Shown: positions 44,407 through 53,293 of the stretch, one piece after another
Layout of the letters: each line of letters starts with the position of its first letter
Numbering within the stretch: position 1 is the stretch's first letter
The notes under the pieces: generated by a model
Seen by the model: only the letters and a program-made list of their open reading frames with translations
Databases searched by the model: none
What the model was told of the DNA's origin: nothing
Origin: UBA4416 sp964543545
GTDB taxonomy: Bacteria > Bacteroidota > Bacteroidia > B-17B0 > Aurantibacillaceae
Assembly: GCA_964543545.1 (NCBI GenBank)
Contig: CAZIYT010000004.1
Coordinates: 558,001-622,000, forward strand
Direction of reading: 5' to 3'
Length of the DNA: 64,000 nt
Position numbers and translations under genes: made by a program

Positions 44407-45111
44407 TCAGGAAACGTTGGTATGCCTGATGAGGTCGAGGAAATCGCTGAGCCTGCGCTGCGATACGGGAATGGCCGCATGGTTTGCCAGGTTGATCTGC
44501 CCGTTGCGCTTCACATCGATAGACCGGATCTTTTTGAGGTTGACAATATAGCTGTGGTGTGTGCGGTAAAATTTATTTCCCGTAAGCTCTTTTTCAACCT
44601 CGCCGATATTTTTTGCGAGAAGGATGCGCTCCGTTTCTGTTGCCAGGTAGGTGTGTGTGCCGGAGCTTTCGAAATAAAAGACCTCATCGTAGCTGATGCT
44701 TTTCTTCTCACCGTTTACGGTGTAAGCATATACATGAGAAGCCTGTGGTGGTTTAACGGCCAGGAGCTTTTCGAGCCTGGCAACGCTCTTGATCAGCTCC
44801 TGTTCGTCGATCGGCTTCAGGAGATAATCCACCGCATGCACTTTAAAGGCTTTGAGGGCGTACTCGCTGTAGGCAGTGGTGAAGATGATCTTCGGCTTAT
44901 ACGTCAGCTTCTCCACAATGTCGAAACCTGTGCCGTTCTTAAGCCGGATGTCGAGGAAGACCAGGTCGGGTTTCTGGGCATTGATCTTTTCTATGGCCTT
45001 TTCAATACTCCCTTCGTCCACGACAATCTCGAGCTGCGGGCAATTATTTTCAATGATCCTGCGAATGACAAGTCTGTTCTGCGGTTCATCATCAATAATC
45101 GCTGTTTTCAT
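44407..45111 (-). CDS. LytTR-type response regulator
   Basis: A 234-residue protein. The receiver has IDDE at 6-9, D54 in VFLDIRLK and K in YLLKPID. The LytTR domain has VFYFESSGTHTYLAT and YRTHHSYIVNLKKI. It follows the propeller-type sensor kinase gene at a distance of 35 bases on the same strand, forming a complete two-component system. The target genes are unknown, and the small Cys protein gene next door is one candidate. Confidence 0.93.
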   Translation of the reverse strand: MKTAIIDDEPQNRLVIRRIIENNCPQLEIVVDEGSIEKAIEKINAQKPDLVFLDIRLKNGTGFDIVEKLTYKPKIIFTTAYSEYALKAFKVHAVDYLLKPIDEQELIKSVARLEKLLAVKPPQASHVYAYTVNGEKKSISYDEVFYFESSGTHTYLATETERILLAKNIGEVEKELTGNKFYRTHHSYIVNLKKIRSIDVKRNGQINLANHAAIPVSQRRLSDFLDLIRHTNVS

Positions 45112-45146
45112 GAGTACGGGTCTTGGGCTAATTAAATATAAAGGTA

Positions 45147-48100
45147 CTAATTTCCTGAGTAATATTTTTTCGACATGGCAATGGTGACGCGTGTGCCGCT
45201 ACTGTCCTGCGCTTCCGTATAGAGATCGGTGATCTCGATGCTGCAATGGTAATTGTAATACTGTTTCAGCAGCTGGCTTTTTTCCAGGGTAAGCCGGGTG
45301 CCTTTCGAGATGTGCGGTAAGCCATCCGATAGTTTTGCGGAAGCTTTCCGGCCGATGCCGTTATCCTCCACGGTGCAGATGATGTATCCGGCATTTTGTG
45401 TGATGTCTATCCGGAGAATGCCCTGCTTGTTTTCCAGGTTGGCAATGCCGTGCTTGATGGCATTTTCGATGTAAGGCTGAATGAAGAGGTGAGGGATCAG
45501 GGTATTGAGGTCGATGTCCGGGGCTACGGTAATGGAATATTCCAGCTGCTCGCGGAGCCTCATTTTTTCCAGGTCGATGTAGTTGGTCATGAACATCATC
45601 TCCTGCCTGACCGGGCTAAACATCTTCTCCGAGTTTTCCATGCTGTCACGGATGAGCCGCGAAAGCCGGTTGAGTCCTTCGTTGGCATTGACGAAATCTT
45701 TTTCCAGGATAAAGTATTTGATGGTATTCATGCAGTTGAAGATGAAATGCGGGTTCAGTTGCGCCTGGATGGCATTGAGCTCTACCTCGCTGATCTTCCG
45801 CTTATAATATTCTTTCTGCTCTATTTTTTTCCGGTTGCTGCTAATGCGCATCATGGCTATGATGATGACGAGGGCCACCAGCGCAACAGCCACCAGCACT
45901 TTAAACCAGAGCGTTTCGTGGATATAGGGCAGGATCTCGAAGGAGTAGGAGGCTACCTGCGGCTTTCTGTCGTTGAAGCCATCAATCGCCCTTACCTGGA
46001 AGGTGTATTTTCCGGGCGGCAGCATTTTAAGGTACACCGAGGTCTGCTTCTGGGGAGGGCTCCATTCATAATTCGTTTCGCCGATGAGCTTATGCTGGAA
46101 GTACACATTATTTTTTGAGACGAAATTCAGGCATTCGAAATCAAACTGCAGGGAATAGGTGCTGCGCTCAAAGATGTTCCGGGCCTTATCTGCGAGGGTA
46201 TCGTTGATCCGGAGGCTGCTGATGGTAGGCACTACCGGCACATAGACCGGTTTTTCCGGAATGGTCTTTACCAGGCCTTCGATGGTTGGGAAAATGAAAT
46301 ACCCGTTGGTTTTTACGAAATTGTTTTGAAAGCCGCCGTTAAACTCCGTGTTCAGGAAGCCTGAGGCTTCGGTATAGTGAAAGGGAATGAGGTAGGCCAG
46401 TTTTTTCTGATAGAAGTCGTTGAGGTCATGTTCCGAAACACGCCACAGGCCGCGGTTGGACGTCATGTAAAAAAAGCCGTAGCGGTCTTTGGCAATACAG
46501 AAGACATCTTCATACAGCATGCAATTCTTCATTCCGTTGATAGAGGTAAAAACATGTTTTTCATAGCAGAACAGGCCCGCTCCGTAAGTACCTATCCAGA
46601 GCTTTCCGCCTGCGTCTTCGTGAAAGGCACGCACTGCTTTTCCGTTGTAGCCATTCGAGGTGTCCAGCCTGGCAACGATGCTGTCGTTCCTGAGGATATA
46701 GGCCCCGTTGGAGGTGCCCACGCAGATGCTGCCGTTCCTGAGCTCATAAAAGCAAACGATGGATTCGGGGATGCGCGTATCCAAAAAGGGTTTGATGTCC
46801 TGCTTGTTTTTTCCCCTGGCAATGCCAAGCTCTGTGCCGATCCAGATCATGCCTTTGGAGTCTTTGAAACAGGCATGCACCGTGTTGTCGCGAAGGTGTT
46901 GTGGCCCGGCAATGGTATCAAAGGGCCTGTTGTTTTTATAGATCATGACACCCTCGCCCCAGGTGCCGATGTAGGTCTCGCCGTTGATCTTCGCCAGGGA
47001 GGCATGTGTTCCCGTTCCACGCGAAAAAACCTCCTCTACATTTTCCCCGATGCGGTAAAAGGAAGGGCCGGCAACAGTCAGGACCTGGTTTTCGGAGGTG
47101 AGGATCACCGAGTTGACGGATTTCCGGTAACGGTTATCCGGCAGATGGAGGGAATAATTGTCCTTGAAGAGCAGCTTCAATAAGCCTTTCTCTGTTGAGC
47201 CTGCAAAAATGCAATGGTTCAGAGAGTCGTAGAACAGCACCTGCAGCCCTGTGGAAGGGAGTCCGTCGGCTTTGGTATAGTGGGCCGTTTTATTCCTCCC
47301 GGTGTGGATGAGCCCGTTGTCTGTTGCTAAATAGAAAGAAGCGTTGTTACTGAACAGCATATCCGTGGTTCTGCCATGTGGGACAGGGGATTTAATTGCC
47401 TGCAGGTCATCGAGCCGGTCGTCGCGGATGATGGCAACGCTCTGTTGCAAGACGGCGTATACCTGCCCGTTGTATGGGTTTTGTTTCAGGATGTGGCATT
47501 CGAGGTCACTTACCTGCTTTATCTTTTGTAAGGCCAGGTCAATGCAGGCAATGCCTTTTCGGTGATTGATATAAATCTTTTGTCCCTTTTGTACAACGCT
47601 TGTTTTAAAAGCATCCGATAGTTTGATCGGAGTACCCGGATTTTTAAATAACAGCTTGTTTGTCTGCTTAACGGGATCATAGAGGTAAACATTTCCGCTC
47701 CGGCTGATCACAAACAGGGAATCCTTGTTGGAGACGCAGGCCATCGGGTGGCAGCCTTCAATGGAAAATTCCCGGTATACCGGCGAGATGATGAAAAGCT
47801 TATCATACCAGTCGTAGCCCAGCAGCATATCGTTTTTCCCGAAATAGTGCAGGCTTTTAAAGTATTGCCTTTTATAGTGTTTGTCGGTGGTTACCGGCTT
47901 GAACCTGTAGCCGTTGAACTCCACAAGGCCATTGGCCGTAAGAAGGATCAGCTCTCCCGTTTTTTTCCGGAGGATGTTTATGACCTGGTTTTGCGGCAGC
48001 CCGTCTTTGGTAGAATAGCTGGTAACGGTAAACGGACTGTTTTTATTGAGAACGGAAACCTCGGCAATACTTCCCTCGATCTGCCCCATAGCGCTGTGGT

Positions 48101-48191
48101 TGCAGAAGATAAAGCAACACCATAAGCCTATGACGCGAAGAGCAAACCGCATGAGTGATTTAAAGATACTAATCTTTAAACGATATGTCAT
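45147..48191 (-). CDS. Two-component-propeller sensor histidine kinase (LytS-type)
   Basis: A 1014-residue protein. A signal sequence (MRFALRVIGLWCCFIF, residues 14-29) suggests the true start may be the ATG at 48152. Residues about 40-650 form a regulator-propeller with repeats such as FSTKDGLPQNQV-like YSTKDGLPQNQV, DGLPSTGLQVLFYDS and GMIWIGTELGIARGK. A Y_Y_Y domain follows (ERSTYSLQFDFECLNF, GKYTFQVRAID), and a membrane helix lies at about 758-780 (LWFKVLVAVALVALVIIIA). The kinase part carries H815 in QLNPHFIFNCMN and an ATP-binding end with DNGIGRKAS. This is the classic Bacteroidota extracellular-cue sensor. Its regulator is the gene 35 bases downstream. Confidence 0.93.
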   Translation of the reverse strand: MTYRLKISIFKSLMRFALRVIGLWCCFIFCNHSAMGQIEGSIAEVSVLNKNSPFTVTSYSTKDGLPQNQVINILRKKTGELILLTANGLVEFNGYRFKPVTTDKHYKRQYFKSLHYFGKNDMLLGYDWYDKLFIISPVYREFSIEGCHPMACVSNKDSLFVISRSGNVYLYDPVKQTNKLLFKNPGTPIKLSDAFKTSVVQKGQKIYINHRKGIACIDLALQKIKQVSDLECHILKQNPYNGQVYAVLQQSVAIIRDDRLDDLQAIKSPVPHGRTTDMLFSNNASFYLATDNGLIHTGRNKTAHYTKADGLPSTGLQVLFYDSLNHCIFAGSTEKGLLKLLFKDNYSLHLPDNRYRKSVNSVILTSENQVLTVAGPSFYRIGENVEEVFSRGTGTHASLAKINGETYIGTWGEGVMIYKNNRPFDTIAGPQHLRDNTVHACFKDSKGMIWIGTELGIARGKNKQDIKPFLDTRIPESIVCFYELRNGSICVGTSNGAYILRNDSIVARLDTSNGYNGKAVRAFHEDAGGKLWIGTYGAGLFCYEKHVFTSINGMKNCMLYEDVFCIAKDRYGFFYMTSNRGLWRVSEHDLNDFYQKKLAYLIPFHYTEASGFLNTEFNGGFQNNFVKTNGYFIFPTIEGLVKTIPEKPVYVPVVPTISSLRINDTLADKARNIFERSTYSLQFDFECLNFVSKNNVYFQHKLIGETNYEWSPPQKQTSVYLKMLPPGKYTFQVRAIDGFNDRKPQVASYSFEILPYIHETLWFKVLVAVALVALVIIIAMMRISSNRKKIEQKEYYKRKISEVELNAIQAQLNPHFIFNCMNTIKYFILEKDFVNANEGLNRLSRLIRDSMENSEKMFSPVRQEMMFMTNYIDLEKMRLREQLEYSITVAPDIDLNTLIPHLFIQPYIENAIKHGIANLENKQGILRIDITQNAGYIICTVEDNGIGRKASAKLSDGLPHISKGTRLTLEKSQLLKQYYNYHCSIEITDLYTEAQDSSGTRVTIAMSKKYYSGN

Positions 48192-48230
48192 AGCGGTTTT
48201 CCCTTATAAAGAGAGAAGAGTACTGTGATC

Positions 48231-48704
48231 CTATTGTTTTTTCATCTGCTCGTCCGAGCGCTTCTGTATTTCGTCATAGCTCAGCTCTTCGATGTTTGTG
48301 GAAACGACCCAGATGTGTCCAAAGGGATCCACAAGGTTCCCGGAGCGGTCGCCGTAGAACTGATCTTTGACGCTCATGTCGCCCTGCACTTTGGCCCCTG
48401 CATCGAGGGCCTGCTGAAAGACGGTGTCTGCATCTTCCACGTACAGAACAATACTTACGGCTGATCCTCCCAGGCTTTGCGGGCTTTTATTGCCCCATTG
48501 CGGCATTTCCTCGGCCAGCATCAGGCGCGAGTTGCCTATCTGCAGCTCGGCATGGCCAATGACATTGCCCGGCATGGTCAGGCGTCCTATTTCGGTTGCC
48601 CCGAAAGCCTTTTTATAAAAGGCAATGGCTTTGTCTGCATTCTTTACGGTAAGGTACACATTGAGGCTGTGGTAGCCCTGCGGGATGGCATTTTTACTTT
48701 TCAT
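48231..48704 (-). CDS. VOC family protein (PhnB/glyoxalase-like)
   Basis: A 157-residue protein with the paired beta-alpha-beta-beta-beta modules of the VOC superfamily: LNVYLTVKNADKAIAFYKKAFGA, HAELQIGNSRLMLAEE, then VSIVLYVEDADTVFQQALDAGA, DQFYGDRSGNLVDPFGHIWVVST. The pattern is that of the PhnB-like subgroup (family of unknown substrate). The family often binds a metal, and His/Glu positions are present. It is a single gene just outside the sensor kinase gene. Confidence 0.9.
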   Translation of the reverse strand: MKSKNAIPQGYHSLNVYLTVKNADKAIAFYKKAFGATEIGRLTMPGNVIGHAELQIGNSRLMLAEEMPQWGNKSPQSLGGSAVSIVLYVEDADTVFQQALDAGAKVQGDMSVKDQFYGDRSGNLVDPFGHIWVVSTNIEELSYDEIQKRSDEQMKKQ

Positions 48705-48817
48705 GATAAGCAGGTTTTAGGTTAAAAAACAGGTTTGCAGGAAAAATCAAGTAAAGTTCGTGCCACCGGGGCCTTTACAGGCGGAAAAAGCACCCGTAAA
48801 TTTTTTTTGAAAAAAAT

Positions 48818-48847
48818 TTTGTCAAAGTAAAAAAACATATATCTTTG
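48818..48847 (+). promoter_or_regulatory. Promoter of the tRNA genes
   Basis: TTTG at 48818-48821 and TATCTTTG at 48840-48847, 18 bases apart, match the Bacteroidota -33/-7 consensus (TTTG-N19-TAnnTTTG). The element lies 50 bases upstream of tRNA-Gly in an A/T-rich stretch. Confidence 0.85.
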
Positions 48848-48897
48848 CACTCCCAATCACAAAGATTGGCGTTCTTTCAGATAGGATTTTTAAATAA

Positions 48898-48970
48898 GCG
48901 AAAGTAGCTCAGTTGGTAGAGCGTAACCTTGCCAAGGTTAAGGTCGCGGGTTCGAGACCCGTCTTTCGCT
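48898..48970 (+). tRNA. tRNA-Gly (GCC)
   Basis: The acceptor GCGAAAG pairs with CTTTCGC, with discriminator T. The D-arm is AGCTCAGTTGGTAGAGC, the anticodon loop CTTGCCAAG (GCC), and the T-arm GCGGGTTCGAGACCCGT. No CCA is encoded. Length is 73 bases. Confidence 0.95.
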
Positions 48971-48974
48971 CGGA

Positions 48975-48999
48975 GATAAGCCCTAATGGGCTTATTTTT
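48975..48999 (+). terminator. Hairpin with T run after tRNA-Gly
   Basis: ATAAGCCC and GGGCTTAT form the stem with a short TAAT-containing loop. Eight or more T follow. Confidence 0.8.
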
Positions 49000-49052
49000 T
49001 TTATCCAAATCCCGGTATATTGTCATTTACAAGAATACAATATACCGTTCAT

Positions 49053-49136
49053 GCCCCGGTGGTGGAATTGGTAGACACGCAGGACTTAAAATCCTGTGTC
49101 TTCACGGACGTACGGGTTCAAGTCCCGTCTGGGGTA
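49053..49136 (+). tRNA. tRNA-Leu (UAA)
   Basis: The acceptor GCCCCGG pairs with CTGGGGT (G-T pairs at the ends), with discriminator A. The anticodon loop is CTTAAAA (TAA), the class II variable arm is TGTCTTCACGGACG, and the T-arm is ACGGGTTCAAGTCCCGT. It is 84 bases long. The last 12-14 bases (CCCGTCTGGGGTAC) recur in the DNA downstream, which suggests an integration site. Confidence 0.95.
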
Positions 49137-49145
49137 CTATACAGG

Positions 49146-49170
49146 AAAGGGAGCCGTTTTGGCTCCCTTT
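49146..49170 (+). terminator. Terminator after tRNA-Leu
   Basis: AAAGGGAGCC and GGCTCCCTTT form a perfect 10-bp stem with a GTTTT loop. T-rich sequence follows. Confidence 0.85.
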
Positions 49171-49194
49171 CTCTGTTTTAGGATAGCTGTGTGC

Positions 49195-49286
49195 CGCGTC
49201 TGCGTATGCAATCAGCGAGATGAGCGAATTTACCTCGGAGGTTCGAACCCGCCCATCCGAGAAGACCGCATTTTGCTTCAGCTGCT
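49195..49286. other. tRNA-arm-like remnant between tRNA-Leu and the ParB-like pseudogene
   Basis: GAGGTTCGAACCCGCCC at about 49238-49254 resembles a T-arm and is framed by CTCGGA/TCCGAG. No complete tRNA can be folded around it. It may be a fragment left by an insertion or excision at the tRNA cluster. Short ORFs over this stretch are artefacts. Confidence 0.3.
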
Positions 49287-49844
49287 TTAGCTGGGCTTTG
49301 CAGTGAGATGTTTGGGAGTCGCTTTCTCTTTTCCCGCTGCCTTTGCAGCCTTTATGGCGTCTTCTACCGCCTCCATCATCTGGCCTCGTCACCTTTACGG
49401 CGGCTACGATGGTGATCACGTCGTAGGCGCCGATCTTGTCCTCCGCAATCAGGTTGTAAACCTTCCTTGGAAACTTGGTAAGAATGATCAAGTTTCAATA
49501 TAGCCGCGAGCTTTTCCGGTTTTCTTTTCAATGTCGGTTACCTTCCAGCCGAAGTTCAACAGGCGCTTTATCACCACCGATTGCTCAAGTATGTTCAGTG
49601 GCTTGCCATCGTTGTGCAAAATATAGTCGAGCGTTTCCTGCTCCTCTGTTGGCGCTTCTACGATTAGCGCCTTCACCTGTGCAATTTTGTTTCCCTTCAG
49701 GATCGCCAGATCAATGGGCCGCTTACGTCGGTGACCGTCCTTCAGGATCACGTTATCTCCCTTATAGTAACCTGTTAGAGGATCGATCAAACCGTTCTCT
49801 ACAGTATGATCAACAATATAAAAATGGCCTTTCAAGCAAAGCAA
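49287..49844 (-). pseudogene. ParB-like partition protein, frameshifted
   Basis: The first piece (49844 down to 49488) reads as a ParB/Spo0J-type core: HRRKRPIDLAILKGNKIAQVKALIV, EQETLDYILHNDGKPLNILEQSVVI and the HTH-like GWKVTDIEKKTGKARGYIE. The next piece continues in another frame as LTKFPRKVYNLIAEDKIGAYDVI. A third piece in yet another frame reads MMEAVEDAIKAAKAAGKE to a stop at 49287. At least two frameshifts therefore separate parts of one former gene. ParB-like proteins of this kind come from plasmids, phages or integrative elements, so this is probably a relic of an element inserted next to tRNA-Leu. Confidence 0.7.
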
Positions 49845-49892
49845 ATAAGACTTTTAAACAAAGTCCCTCGGACTTTTGCCATATACCTTTGT
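49827..49892 (+). promoter_or_regulatory. AraC-type direct-repeat operator and promoter of the SnoaL-esterase genes
   Basis: Half-sites GCCTTTCAAGCAAAG (49827) and GACTTTTAAACAAAA (49849) are 22 bp apart. TACCTTTG (49885-49892) fits the -7 consensus and lies 36 bases after the second half-site. No -33 TTTG is present at the usual place, which fits an activator-dependent promoter. The same layout recurs at 51407-51471. Confidence 0.65.
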
Positions 49893-49961
49893 CTTAACAA
49901 ATCACCGGAGATTTAAATAAAATAAAAATGAATAGAACAATTAATAATAAAAATTAAGAAA

Positions 49962-50405
49962 ATGAAAACAGCAGAAAATCAAAAAACAGCCTCAGTACTA
50001 TTTAAAGAGTTTTTAGAAACGGTAGGAAAAGGCGATGCAAAAGCAGCAAGCTCATTATTCGCAACAGACGGTTACATCGATGCGCCTTATGTACAATCAT
50101 TAGGATTCCCTTCTAAAATTGCGGGGCATGAAGCGATTGAACAATCACTATCACAAGTTAAAGCCGCAGCCCCAAACTTTCACTTCTCAAACTTCAACGT
50201 AATTATGGAAACACCTAACGAACTGGTTGCAGAATACGAAAGCGAAGCGATAATGGCCAATGGCAAACCCTACAAGCAATTATACATTGCTCATGTTACA
50301 ACCAAAGATGAAAAAATAGTTTCTCACAAAGAATTTCTGAATACAGTAGTATTTGTAGAAGCATTTTTTCCAAATGGATTAAAAGATTTAATAACCAACA
50401 AATAA
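49962..50405 (+). CDS. SnoaL/NTF2-like protein
   Basis: A 147-residue protein of the NTF2-like cone fold. An N-terminal helix (SVLFKEFLETVGKGDAKAASSLFATDG) is followed by GFPSKIAGHEAIEQSL and a strand pair ending VAEYESEAIMANGKPYKQLYIAHV. Members include polyketide cyclases and small-ligand binders. Specific catalytic residues are not clear. It leads the AraC-controlled cluster and lies 9 bases before the esterase gene. Composition is AT-rich compared with genes left of the tRNAs. Confidence 0.85.
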   Translation: MKTAENQKTASVLFKEFLETVGKGDAKAASSLFATDGYIDAPYVQSLGFPSKIAGHEAIEQSLSQVKAAAPNFHFSNFNVIMETPNELVAEYESEAIMANGKPYKQLYIAHVTTKDEKIVSHKEFLNTVVFVEAFFPNGLKDLITNK

Positions 50406-50414
50406 TCAGAAATC

Positions 50415-51383
50415 ATGAAAGTTGCTAAATATATGCTCAATAAAGAACTCCAATCAAGCTATTGGATGTTGAAAATCACCGGAAGGCTGATAATGAACAA
50501 AACCGGAGTACGACTGCTAAACAGTATTAGTGCCAGATCGAAAGGAAAAAACGTTGACGGTTTGCACTGCGAAGAAAAATACATTCCAAGCAGAAACGGT
50601 GGCCCTGATATTCGGGTTAGAATTTTTAAGCCATTGAATTGCACAGAAATTTTACCCGGCATGCTTTATATACATGGTGGTGGTATGATGTTAGGAACTC
50701 CTGAAGACTACCTGGCAATCATGAAGAACTACATCGACGCTAAACCCTGCATAATTGTGGCTCCTGATTATCGCAAATCGCTTGATTCCCCTTTTCCTGC
50801 GCCATTTAATGACTGCTACGACACCTTACTTTGGTTGAATGAAAACGTAAAACAGCTAGGTGTAATTCCTGATAAATTAATCATAGCAGGCAATAGTGCA
50901 GGCGGTGGTTTGGCCGCAGCAGTATCGCTAAAAGCAACAGATACTGAAGCAGTAAGCATTGCCTTTCAGATGCCGGTTTATCCTATGTTGGATGACCGCC
51001 AAACAACTGAATCAGCAAAAGAGAATAATGCTCCTGTTTGGAGTTCCCGATCAAATAATTTCGGATGGTCTCAATATCTGAAAGGTTTAAAAGAACAAGG
51101 AGCCGTTATACCTTCTTATGCAGCGCCGGCAAGAGCCAAACACTATTCAAAATTGCCTCCAACTATTACGTTCGTTGGTGATTTGGAGCCATTCAGAGAT
51201 GAAACTATTGAATATGTTGAACATTTGAAAAGAGAAGGCGTACCGGTAACATTCAAGCTGTTCAAAGGATGCTTCCATGCTTTTGAAGTAGCATTTCCCA
51301 AGCTGGAAATCAGTAAAAAAGCGTGGTCATTTCTTTTAACTTCTTACAGTAACTACGTTGACAAATACATTTATTCAAAATAG
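50415..51383 (+). CDS. Alpha/beta hydrolase of the hormone-sensitive lipase family
   Basis: A 322-residue protein with the oxyanion-hole motif YIHGGGMMLGTP, the nucleophile elbow GNSAGGG (GDSAG in most relatives), an aspartate in FVGDLEPFRDE and the catalytic histidine in CFHAFEVA. The triad is complete. It should hydrolyse small carboxylic esters or lactones in the cytoplasm, as no signal peptide is present. It is co-transcribed with the SnoaL gene. Confidence 0.9.
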   Translation: MKVAKYMLNKELQSSYWMLKITGRLIMNKTGVRLLNSISARSKGKNVDGLHCEEKYIPSRNGGPDIRVRIFKPLNCTEILPGMLYIHGGGMMLGTPEDYLAIMKNYIDAKPCIIVAPDYRKSLDSPFPAPFNDCYDTLLWLNENVKQLGVIPDKLIIAGNSAGGGLAAAVSLKATDTEAVSIAFQMPVYPMLDDRQTTESAKENNAPVWSSRSNNFGWSQYLKGLKEQGAVIPSYAAPARAKHYSKLPPTITFVGDLEPFRDETIEYVEHLKREGVPVTFKLFKGCFHAFEVAFPKLEISKKAWSFLLTSYSNYVDKYIYSK

Positions 51384-51406
51384 TCCCGGAAAAAACAACT
51401 AAAATG

Positions 51407-51471
51407 GTCTTTTCAGCAAAGTAAATAGGTCTATTAAACAAACAGTAAAAAACGGAAGCAGCTTAGCTTTG
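51407..51471 (+). promoter_or_regulatory. AraC-type direct-repeat operator and promoter of the SDR genes
   Basis: Half-sites GTCTTTTCAGCAAAG (51407) and GTCTATTAAACAAAC (51429) are 22 bp apart. TAGCTTTG (51464-51471) lies 35 bases after the second. The whole arrangement aligns with 49827-49892 over about 40 bases. Confidence 0.65.
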
Positions 51472-51513
51472 TATAAGCAAAAGCAAACAATTATCAATTT
51501 AATACTAAACACA

Positions 51514-52242
51514 ATGACAAATTTTCAAAATAAAATTGCCCTTATTACAGGAGGTAATAGCGGAATCGGATACGCTACTGCAAAAATGCTCAGCGAAAAA
51601 GGAGCAAACGTAATTATTACGGGCAGAAGAAAGGAAGCAGTTGAAAAAGCCGCTTCTGAGTTAAATGTTACCGGATTACTGGCAGACCAATCCAAAGTAT
51701 CTGATATTGAAAACCTGGCTTCGCAAATTGCTAAACAATATGGGAAGCTGGATATTTTACTTATCAATGCAGGTATAACAAAAATTGCGCTCATCGAGCA
51801 AACAACAGAAGATATGTTTGACGAAGTGATGAATGTAAATTTTAAAGGAGCATATTTTACATTAAGTAAGCTTATTCCTCTTCTAAATGATCATGCATCC
51901 GTTGTATTGTTATCCTCTTCATCGGCCACCATTTCACCACAACAAGGATCGGTTTATGCCGCAAGCAAAGCAGCATTAAATGCCGTAGTAAAAATTGCTG
52001 CCCTTGAATTAGCATCCAAAAAAATAAGGGTTAACGCCGTAAGCCCTGGGCCTGTTGCTACAGCGATCATGGACAAAATTGGCTTAAACGATGACTTGGA
52101 AAATTATTTGTTGAGCACTATTCCATTATCAAGAATGGGCAAACCCGAAGAAGTGGCTGACATGATCACTTATTTATCAGGCGACAATGCTGCATTCATC
52201 ACAGGTTCCATTTTCTCAGTTGATGGCGGCCAATCCATCTAA
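51514..52242 (+). CDS. Short-chain dehydrogenase/reductase
   Basis: A 242-residue protein from MTNFQNKIALIT; a longer frame starts in the promoter and is rejected. It is a classical SDR: cofactor motif TGGNSGIG, with ITGRR at the end of the next strand (arginines suggest NADPH), ILLINAGI, catalytic serine in LLSSSSATIS and Y-x3-K in VYAASKAAL. The closing FITGSIFSVDGGQ is typical. Substrate is unknown. It is the first gene of a second AraC-type-operator transcript. Confidence 0.92.
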   Translation: MTNFQNKIALITGGNSGIGYATAKMLSEKGANVIITGRRKEAVEKAASELNVTGLLADQSKVSDIENLASQIAKQYGKLDILLINAGITKIALIEQTTEDMFDEVMNVNFKGAYFTLSKLIPLLNDHASVVLLSSSSATISPQQGSVYAASKAALNAVVKIAALELASKKIRVNAVSPGPVATAIMDKIGLNDDLENYLLSTIPLSRMGKPEEVADMITYLSGDNAAFITGSIFSVDGGQSI

Positions 52243-52277
52243 AAAAAAAATATTCAGTATAAACAATAAATAGAAAC

Positions 52278-53273
52278 ATGAAAACAACGAATTATCAAGG
52301 TGCGTTACAACAACCAATAAACTCAGGATTCAACGCCAAATCTACAGCATCAGATGCTATAAAAGGGATTGATCTTAGCGGGAAAATTGCAATTGTAACT
52401 GGTGGCCATAGTGGCATTGGCCAGGAAACCACAAAAATTCTTTCAGAAGCGGGAGCCACTGTTATTGTTCTTGCGAGAGATGTGGCAAAAGCACATAGAA
52501 ATTTAAACGCCATTCTTAACGTTGAGATTGAAGGAATGGATCTTGCTGATCCTTCATCTATTGATGCGTTTGCAAAGAAATTCATTGCAAGTGGCAGACC
52601 AATTCATTTTTTGGTTAACAACGCAGGAATTATGTGGGTACCATTGCGCAAGGACAGCCGTGGATTTGAATCTCAATTAGCAACTAATCACTTAGGTCAT
52701 TTCCAATTAACAGCCCGCTTATGGCCTGCATTAAAAATAGCAAACGGGGCAAGGGTTATAAATCTATCGTCTTACGGTCATCACTACTCCCCTTTTAATT
52801 TCGAAGATCCTAATTTCGATCACAGAGAATATGAAACATTATCGGGTTATGGACAATCAAAAACCGCAACCAACTTATTTGCGTTAGAGTTAGATAGCCG
52901 CGCTAAAGAATTTAATGTTCGTGCTTATTCAGTGCACCCGGGTAATGTTGGAGGAACAGATTTGGGAAGAGAAGCCGACTTAGAACTATTTAAGAAATTG
53001 GGTATTTTAGATGATATTGGAAACATTCGCCCGGAGGTTGCAGCTACACTTAAAACAATTCCTCAAGGAGCTGCAACAACAATTTGGACGGCGACAAGTC
53101 CCATGCTTAATGAGCTTGGCGGGGTTTACTGTGAGGATGTAAATATTGCCAAGATGGATTCTCCTGATTCACCGGCCACTGGTGTAGCACCTTATTCACT
53201 AGATGAGAGTAGCGCTAAGAAGCTATGGAAATTAAGTGAAAAAATGATAGGCCTTGAATTTCAGGTTATTTAG
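52278..53273 (+). CDS. SDR family oxidoreductase (retinol-dehydrogenase-like)
   Basis: A 331-residue protein with TGGHSGIGQETTKIL, VLARD, LVNNAGIMW, catalytic serine in INLSSYGHHY and Y-x3-K in GYGQSKTATN. It has a longer C-terminus than classical SDRs, ending with an Asp/Pro-rich tail. The pattern matches the retinol-dehydrogenase/WW-oxidoreductase-like group of bacterial SDRs. It lies 35 bases after the previous SDR gene and 20 bases before the AraC gene, so all are probably one transcript. Confidence 0.9.
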   Translation: MKTTNYQGALQQPINSGFNAKSTASDAIKGIDLSGKIAIVTGGHSGIGQETTKILSEAGATVIVLARDVAKAHRNLNAILNVEIEGMDLADPSSIDAFAKKFIASGRPIHFLVNNAGIMWVPLRKDSRGFESQLATNHLGHFQLTARLWPALKIANGARVINLSSYGHHYSPFNFEDPNFDHREYETLSGYGQSKTATNLFALELDSRAKEFNVRAYSVHPGNVGGTDLGREADLELFKKLGILDDIGNIRPEVAATLKTIPQGAATTIWTATSPMLNELGGVYCEDVNIAKMDSPDSPATGVAPYSLDESSAKKLWKLSEKMIGLEFQVI

Positions 53274-53293
53274 TAACTTTATAAAGCAGTAAA

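Noticed and set aside
49102..49491. Minus-strand ORF covering the tRNA-Leu 3' part and downstream DNA
   Set aside because: Part of it is antisense to the tRNA and its terminator. Only the segment beyond 49287 carries the ParB-like relic.
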